Assembly: GCA_050948665.1 (NCBI GenBank)
Contig: JBMNEH010000001.1
Span: 930,001-994,000, forward strand
Source: JBMNEH01 sp050948665
Lineage (GTDB): Bacteria; Bacillota; Clostridia; Christensenellales; UMGS416
Reading direction: 5' to 3'
Length of the DNA: 64,000 nt
The notes beneath the pieces are model-generated. The model saw only the letters and a list, made by a program, of their open reading frames with translations. It searched no databases and was not told the origin of the DNA. The stretch's first letter is position 1, and every line of letters begins with the position of its first letter. A program made the position numbers and the translations under genes. Below, in pieces: positions 59,519 through 64,000 of the stretch.

Positions 59519-59555
59519 CTATTGCGAACTTCCATTGCTGACAGGAGGATAAGAC

Positions 59556-60020
59556 TTGGCATATAACCAGGTAGAACAGGCCGCCCTCGCCGCTGCGCAG
59601 CCGGTGGTGGAGTCTTTGGGTTATGAACTTGTAGACGTAGCCTTTGAAAAAGAAGTACAGAACTGGGTGCTTGTCATCTATATTCATAAATCTGGTGGCG
59701 TTACAATAGACGACTGCGAGATTGTAACCCGGGTATTGGATCCGATTTTAGATGCCAATCCCATAATCAACGGAAGGCATGACTTTCTTTCTGTTTCGTC
59801 ACCAGGACTGGAACGACCCATGAAAACGGAAAGAGATTGGCAGAGAAGCATAGGCAAGGAACTGGTAATCAAGGTATTCACACCGCAGGATGGACAAAAG
59901 GCGCTTTCAGGTGCGTTAGCCGCTTATGATGAGGAATGGATACACATTAAAAACGGGGATGAGATGGTAGTGATTCCCCGGAAAAACATTGCTTCCGCTA
60001 AACTAAAAATCCACTTTTAA
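59556..60020 (+). CDS. rimP: Ribosome maturation factor RimP
   Basis: A 154-residue protein for 30S maturation. YELVDVAFEKEVQNWVLVIY, GGVTIDDCEIVTRVLDPILD and FLSVSSPGLERPMKTERDWQ are characteristic, and the C-terminal SH3-like part has IHIKNGDEMVVIPRKNIASA. The start is TTG 59556, 7 nt after AGGAGG. First gene of the rimP-nusA-rnpM-infB operon. Confidence 0.95.
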   Translation: MAYNQVEQAALAAAQPVVESLGYELVDVAFEKEVQNWVLVIYIHKSGGVTIDDCEIVTRVLDPILDANPIINGRHDFLSVSSPGLERPMKTERDWQRSIGKELVIKVFTPQDGQKALSGALAAYDEEWIHIKNGDEMVVIPRKNIASAKLKIHF

Positions 60021-60038
60021 CAGAAACGGAGGTTTTGC

Positions 60039-61118
60039 ATGAATCATGACTTTATCATAGCACTGAGCGATATCGAAAAAGAGAAAGGCATTTCTAAAGA
60101 CTATATGCTAAATGCCATAGATGCCGCCCTAACAGCTGCATATAAGCGTGAATATGGCTCGGAAGAAGATGTGCGGGTTGCTATCAACCGTGAGAACGGC
60201 GATGTCGCAGTTTACCGCCGTAAGCATATTGTGGAAACTGTGATGAACCCAACGCAGGAACTTTCCGTTGAGGAAGCGCGAAAAATCAATATACGTGCGG
60301 ATGTGGGCGGTATTATCGAGGAGCGGATAAAAATCGGTAGCTTTGGTCGTATTGCTGCCGCTACAGCGAAGCAGGTAATGATGCAGCGTATCCGAGAAGC
60401 AGAGCGCAGCCGTATTATGAACGACTTTTGCGAAAAAGAAAATGAGCTTTTGCGGGCTACGGTTACGCGGGTAGACAAAGAGAGAAAAACTGTTTTTGTG
60501 GATTTAGATGGTGCAGAAGGTACAATACCTGTCAACGAGCAAATTCCTAATGAGAAGTATGTACTCAACGCTGAGATGCTGGTATATGTAGTGGAAGTGC
60601 GCAAGGGACTTAGGGATCCTCAGATTGTTGTTTCTCGCAGTCACCCGGGGCTGGTGAAGCGCCTATTTGAGATGGAGGTACCAGAAATACAGAGCGGTGT
60701 TGTGCAGATCCGAAGCATGGCACGCGAAGCGGGTTCACGTACAAAAATGGCGGTGGTCTCGCGCGATGAGCAGGTGGACGCAATTGGCGCTTGTGTTGGA
60801 CAACGTGGCGCGAGAGTAGAAGCAGTCAGCAACCATCTTCATGGAGAGAGGGTGGACATAATCCGGTGGAGTGCGAATCCGGATGAGTTCATCGCTAATG
60901 CGCTGAGTCCCGCACGGGTGTTAATGGTCCAAGTTAACGAGGAGGAGCGCGCTGCCAGGGTTATTGTACCGGACAACCAGCTTTCCTTAGCAATTGGAAA
61001 AGAAGGGCAGAATGCCCGACTAGCTGCAAAGCTCACCGGTTGGAAGATTGACATTAAGAGCCAGTCTCAGGCAATGACATTGATGCGCCAAGATGTGGAG
61101 TTGGGGGCTGAGGACTGA
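60039..61118 (+). CDS. nusA: Transcription termination/antitermination protein NusA
   Basis: A 359-residue NusA: N-terminal RNA polymerase-binding domain (FIIALSDIEKEKGISKDYML), S1 domain (LLRATVTRVDKERKTVFVDL), then two KH domains (VDAIGACVGQRGARVEAVSN and NQLSLAIGKEGQNARLAAKL). It lacks the C-terminal acidic repeats of E. coli NusA, as usual in Firmicutes. The stop overlaps the rnpM start by one base. Confidence 0.96.
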   Translation: MNHDFIIALSDIEKEKGISKDYMLNAIDAALTAAYKREYGSEEDVRVAINRENGDVAVYRRKHIVETVMNPTQELSVEEARKINIRADVGGIIEERIKIGSFGRIAAATAKQVMMQRIREAERSRIMNDFCEKENELLRATVTRVDKERKTVFVDLDGAEGTIPVNEQIPNEKYVLNAEMLVYVVEVRKGLRDPQIVVSRSHPGLVKRLFEMEVPEIQSGVVQIRSMAREAGSRTKMAVVSRDEQVDAIGACVGQRGARVEAVSNHLHGERVDIIRWSANPDEFIANALSPARVLMVQVNEEERAARVIVPDNQLSLAIGKEGQNARLAAKLTGWKIDIKSQSQAMTLMRQDVELGAED

Positions 61119-61402
61119 TGCGAAGTAAAAAAAAGATACCTATGCGGATGTGCATGGGATGCAGAGAACGACGGCCGAAGAAGGAACTACTCCGTATCGT
61201 TCGAAAGGCAGTAGACGGCACAATTATATTTGATCCCACTGGGCGCTTATCAGGCCGGGGAACGTATATTTGCGCAGACAACCCAGAGTGTTTGACAAAG
61301 GCAGCAAGATCCAAGGTGCTTGAACGCCAGTTAGAGCAACCGGTATCTCAAGAGATTTATGAAGCACTTCGGTCGCAATTGGAGTCTTCTCTTAAAGATT
61401 GA
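61118..61402 (+). CDS. rnpM: RNase P modulator RnpM (YlxR, DUF448)
   Basis: A 94-residue basic protein with the YlxR signature: IPMRMCMGCRERRPKKELLR, FDPTGRLSGRGTYICADNPE and a Lys/Arg-rich surface. It has been described as a modulator of RNase P activity in Bacillus. The gene follows nusA directly; ylxQ, expected next, is decayed. Confidence 0.94.
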   Translation: MRSKKKIPMRMCMGCRERRPKKELLRIVRKAVDGTIIFDPTGRLSGRGTYICADNPECLTKAARSKVLERQLEQPVSQEIYEALRSQLESSLKD

Positions 61403-61435
61403 GTTTGTGGTGAATTTTTGACTAAGGGGTGATAA

Positions 61436-61680
61436 ATGCGTCCCATAGGAGTAATTGGCTGACGAATTGCCATAAAAAAGAAGAAGCGAAGCAGCCACTC
61501 CTGCATGACTCCACTTTGGCAAATATCCGAGAGAAGAGAGGAAATGTATGTGCCTCATACAGAACAGAGATGGTTGTGTTTCACAAGAGAAAAGATTGCC
61601 TCGGTTAACGGGAAGGTGACACGAAAGCATTGGCGGTAACGGATGTAGCTTTTATTGATTTAATACGTAGGATCATATAG
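61436..61680 (+). pseudogene. Decayed ylxQ (L7Ae/L30e/S12e-type RNA-binding protein)
   Basis: Between rnpM and infB one plus-strand frame reads KKEEAKQPLLHDSTLANIRE, then KRGNVCASYRTEMVVFHKRK, DCLG, a TAA stop (61606-61608), and continues in the same frame REGDTKALAVTDVAFIDLIR to TAG at 61678. This matches the middle and end of YlxQ proteins (the DxSxNT region, the later LG segment, and the AVTD-x-x-F strand). The start is also damaged: ATG 61436 gives MRPIGVIG in another frame before a TGA. The conserved Firmicutes order rnpM-ylxQ-infB supports the identity. An assembly error would need several simultaneous faults. Confidence 0.75.
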
Positions 61681-61713
61681 CATAAATTGAATTATGGGGG
61701 TTCCAGATAAAGT

Positions 61714-64000
61714 ATGAGTAAAGTAAATGTCCATAGGGTAGCGGGGGAGCTGGCAGCGATCAGCAATGAGCTTCTGGCGAAAATTCGGGAATCTAGGAAA
61801 AACGCTCAGAGCTATGTGACCCGTCTTCGCGATGTGGAAGAAGATATTCGCACAATTTTGCGGGAAGAACAGGAGCGCAGGCGACTGCAGCGAGAGTTCG
61901 AAGAGGCAAGACAGACAGTACAACAGTCCGAACCTGCTTTAAAAGCGCCGGTAGAAATACCAACAGCACCTGCAGCAGACCAAAAACAATACGAGGCAGT
62001 GGCGCAGGAGATATCTACGTCCAGTTCTGTTATTTCATCACCTGTGGAACAAGAGACTGAAGTATTAACGTCACAGCACCCGACTGCTCCCGCGTTTACA
62101 CTAAAGAAACCCCGGAATGAGGGAGCTCAGCGCACACAAGGCGGATTCACTCCTCGGGAAGAAAGCCAGGGGAGACTTTTAAAAGCCAGGAATGGACAGC
62201 AGCGCCCTACTTATACACCCAGAGAAGGACAACAACGACCTTACACATCCAGGAATGGGCAACGCCAACCCTTTAACAAAGATCGTATTCCTGATAAGGA
62301 CAGTGACCGGACGACTTATCGCCCGGTAGCTCGCTCTGTTTCTAGGCCAAAGACAGATGCATTGCCCGCTCTTGAAAAGGATCGTACTGTATTTGATACC
62401 CGTAGGATTGGTACAAAAAAAGATGCCGCGCGCAATATAAATGTCAGTAACCGCACCAAGAACAAGAAGGCTATTATGAAGGAACAGGCGCCTACCTTCC
62501 GCATTGACGACGACGTTATTCGCGGACGCAGGAAGAGGAAGGGAAGTAGAAGTTCCAAATCAGATTACATTGTGATTGATCATGCCGTCATTACTACCGA
62601 GAGAGTTACAATTAAAACTTTGGCGGAGAAAATAGGAAAACCCGGCGCGGAAATCATTAAAAAATTGATGCAGTTAGGTATAATGGCTACAATCAATCAA
62701 GAAATTGATTATGATACTGCAGAGTTAATCGCTGCTGATTTTGGTGTTGCGCTGGAGCAACAAGTGGAAAAAACTGCAGCAGAAACTATGGTTTTCAATT
62801 ATGACGAGATGACTGATGAGAGTCAGTTTGTTGAACGCCCACCGGTTGTGACAGTCATGGGACACGTCGACCATGGAAAGACATCCCTGCTGGATCGCAT
62901 CCGAAAAACCCGCGTAACTGCGGGTGAAGCAGGCGGCATTACCCAGCACATTGGCGCATACAGCATTGCTACCAAAACTGGGAGACGGATTACTTTTCTG
63001 GATACCCCCGGACACGAAGCGTTCACAGCAATGCGCGCCCGTGGTGCACAGGTAACAGATGTAGCAATCCTTGTGGTGGCGGTAAACGACGGCATTATGC
63101 CGCAGACGGTAGAGGCTATCAACCATATCAAGGCAGCGAATGTACCAATGATAGTAGCTATTAATAAAATGGATCTACCTAATGCTGACGCCAATCGAGT
63201 GATGCAGGAACTGACCCAGTACAGTATCGTACCTGAGGAATGGGGTGGTGATACGGTTATCGCAAAAGTTTCCGCTACTGTCGGTACAGGAGTGGATGAT
63301 CTTTTGGATATGATTCTGTTAGTTTCTGACGTGCAGGAATTAAAAGCAGATCCCAACCGTTTGGCTAAGGGCACTGTGGTAGAAGCCAAAATGGATAACC
63401 GAGGCCGTGGCCCTGTCGCAACGGTGCTTGTGCAGAATGGCACGCTCCATACAGGAGATTATGTTGTTGCAGGCGGAGTAAGTGGCCGGGTGCGTTTTAT
63501 GACCGATGATATGGGTTCGCGGGTTGAGGAAGCGGGTCCCTCTATTCCTGTGGAGGTAGTCGGCTTCTCGGATGTACCCGAGGCCGGTGACGAATTTTAC
63601 GCAGTGGACGATGAAAAATTCGCTCGTCGCGTGGCTGAAGAGCGTCGTGAAAAGATAAAGGTAGAACAGATGAAGATGTCCTCGCGGGTCAGTTTGGACG
63701 ATTTGTTTGAGCGTATCAGTCAGGGAAACATGAAGGAGTTAAGGCTGATTGTCAAAGCTGATGTACAGGGCTCTGCTGAGGCGGTGAAGCAATCTTTAGA
63801 AAAGCTTTCCAACGATGAAATACGGGTGACATGTATACACACAAGTGTAGGTGCTATTACAGAAAATGATATCATGCTGGCTTCCGCATCTAACGCGATT
63901 ATTATCGGCTTCAATATCCGGCCGGATGCTATGGCCAGAGCAGCTGCCGATAGGGAGAAAGTGGATGTGCGTCTTTATAGAATCATCTACAGCGCGATCG
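61714..64000 (+). CDS. infB: Translation initiation factor IF-2 (partial, 3' end outside window)
   Basis: The frame stays open from ATG 61714 to the window end (762 residues). The N-terminus starts MSKVNVHRVAGELAAISNEL with an IF2_N-like helix bundle, followed by a long charged linker with imperfect repeats (RNGQQRP, REGQQRP, RNGQRQP near residues 165-185). A second IF2_N domain (VTIKTLAEKIGKPGAEIIKK) precedes the GTPase: G1 GHVDHGKTS (about residue 384), G3 DTPGHEAF, G4 NKMD, then domain II and the start of domain III (LIVKADVQGSAEAVKQSL). IF-2 places initiator tRNA on the 30S subunit. The ribosome binding site is weak (GGGGG 15 nt away). Confidence 0.97.
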   Translation, partial: MSKVNVHRVAGELAAISNELLAKIRESRKNAQSYVTRLRDVEEDIRTILREEQERRRLQREFEEARQTVQQSEPALKAPVEIPTAPAADQKQYEAVAQEISTSSSVISSPVEQETEVLTSQHPTAPAFTLKKPRNEGAQRTQGGFTPREESQGRLLKARNGQQRPTYTPREGQQRPYTSRNGQRQPFNKDRIPDKDSDRTTYRPVARSVSRPKTDALPALEKDRTVFDTRRIGTKKDAARNINVSNRTKNKKAIMKEQAPTFRIDDDVIRGRRKRKGSRSSKSDYIVIDHAVITTERVTIKTLAEKIGKPGAEIIKKLMQLGIMATINQEIDYDTAELIAADFGVALEQQVEKTAAETMVFNYDEMTDESQFVERPPVVTVMGHVDHGKTSLLDRIRKTRVTAGEAGGITQHIGAYSIATKTGRRITFLDTPGHEAFTAMRARGAQVTDVAILVVAVNDGIMPQTVEAINHIKAANVPMIVAINKMDLPNADANRVMQELTQYSIVPEEWGGDTVIAKVSATVGTGVDDLLDMILLVSDVQELKADPNRLAKGTVVEAKMDNRGRGPVATVLVQNGTLHTGDYVVAGGVSGRVRFMTDDMGSRVEEAGPSIPVEVVGFSDVPEAGDEFYAVDDEKFARRVAEERREKIKVEQMKMSSRVSLDDLFERISQGNMKELRLIVKADVQGSAEAVKQSLEKLSNDEIRVTCIHTSVGAITENDIMLASASNAIIIGFNIRPDAMARAAADREKVDVRLYRIIYSAI

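Noticed and set aside
62170..62290. Short repeats in infB considered as a CRISPR-like or other repeat array
   Set aside because: They lie in frame within the IF-2 linker and vary at codon level, so they are protein repeats.
1..64000. Search by eye for defence systems, prophage, insertion sequences, tRNA and rRNA genes
   Set aside because: No transposase, integrase, Cas, restriction-modification, toxin-antitoxin, tRNA or rRNA signature was found.

Overview
The window looks like a chromosome segment of a low-to-mid GC Clostridia-type Firmicute (Bacillota), probably a gut or plant-polymer-degrading anaerobe. Evidence: a PolC-type DNA polymerase III, T-box leaders in front of thrS and serS, the ireB-ruvX-DUF1292 block, RqcH, PgpH, DUF951 and RnpM, the order rpsB-tsf-pyrH-frr-uppS-cdsA-dxr-rseP-ispG-polC-rimP-nusA-rnpM-infB, many AGGAGG-type ribosome binding sites and frequent TTG/GTG starts. 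No assignment below class is supportable from sequence alone.

Layout. 1-8.3 kb: mostly minus-strand genes: a partial GH29 fucosidase, a D-2-hydroxyacid dehydrogenase, two DUF1292 proteins, a polar amino acid ABC transporter (permease and ATPase, no binding protein), ireB-ruvX, a plus-strand HpcH/HpaI aldolase, and a DUF3006-GH30 fused reading frame. 8.8-23 kb: T-box/thrS, a lipoprotein with a DUF1015 protein, a degenerate MreB-like actin, an Eis-like acetyltransferase, ttcA-like/DUF951/signal peptidase I, a CE15-like esterase, a GT2 glycosyltransferase, a solitary murG, an XRE-cupin regulator and T-box/serS. 23-29.5 kb: lacZ (GH2) with a palindrome inside its promoter, then a plus-strand envelope cluster (membrane-anchored amidase, zinc-ribbon/ricin-like/YARHG protein, L,D-transpeptidase with a disrupted 5' part). 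29.5-33.2 kb: a minus-strand set isomerase-mscL-cca-nagA. 33.5-42.7 kb: plus-strand run phoH-pgpH-ybeY::era (one fused frame) followed by an SDR, an RspA/ManD-like dehydratase, a small membrane protein and a GH127 arabinofuranosidase. 43.2-45 kb: rqcH. 45.2-64 kb: rph-rdgB-yfcE, then the translation, isoprenoid, phospholipid, replication and initiation-factor superoperon, cut by the window end inside infB.

How it works together: the housekeeping genes follow the usual Firmicutes order, while carbohydrate genes (GH29, GH30, CE15, GH2, GH127, nagA, aldolase, RspA/SDR) are scattered singly or in pairs between them, with no sugar transporter, SusCD-like pair or local regulator. This suggests uptake and regulation are encoded elsewhere.

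No CRISPR array, defence island, prophage, insertion sequence, tRNA or rRNA gene was seen. I found no clear new multi-gene system. The most unusual items are two fused reading frames (DUF3006-GH30 with a retained internal ribosome binding site; YbeY-Era), a divergent MreB paralogue with eroded nucleotide-binding motifs, and three decayed genes (ylxQ between rnpM and infB, the 5' part of the L,D-transpeptidase, and an unidentified remnant near 14 kb).
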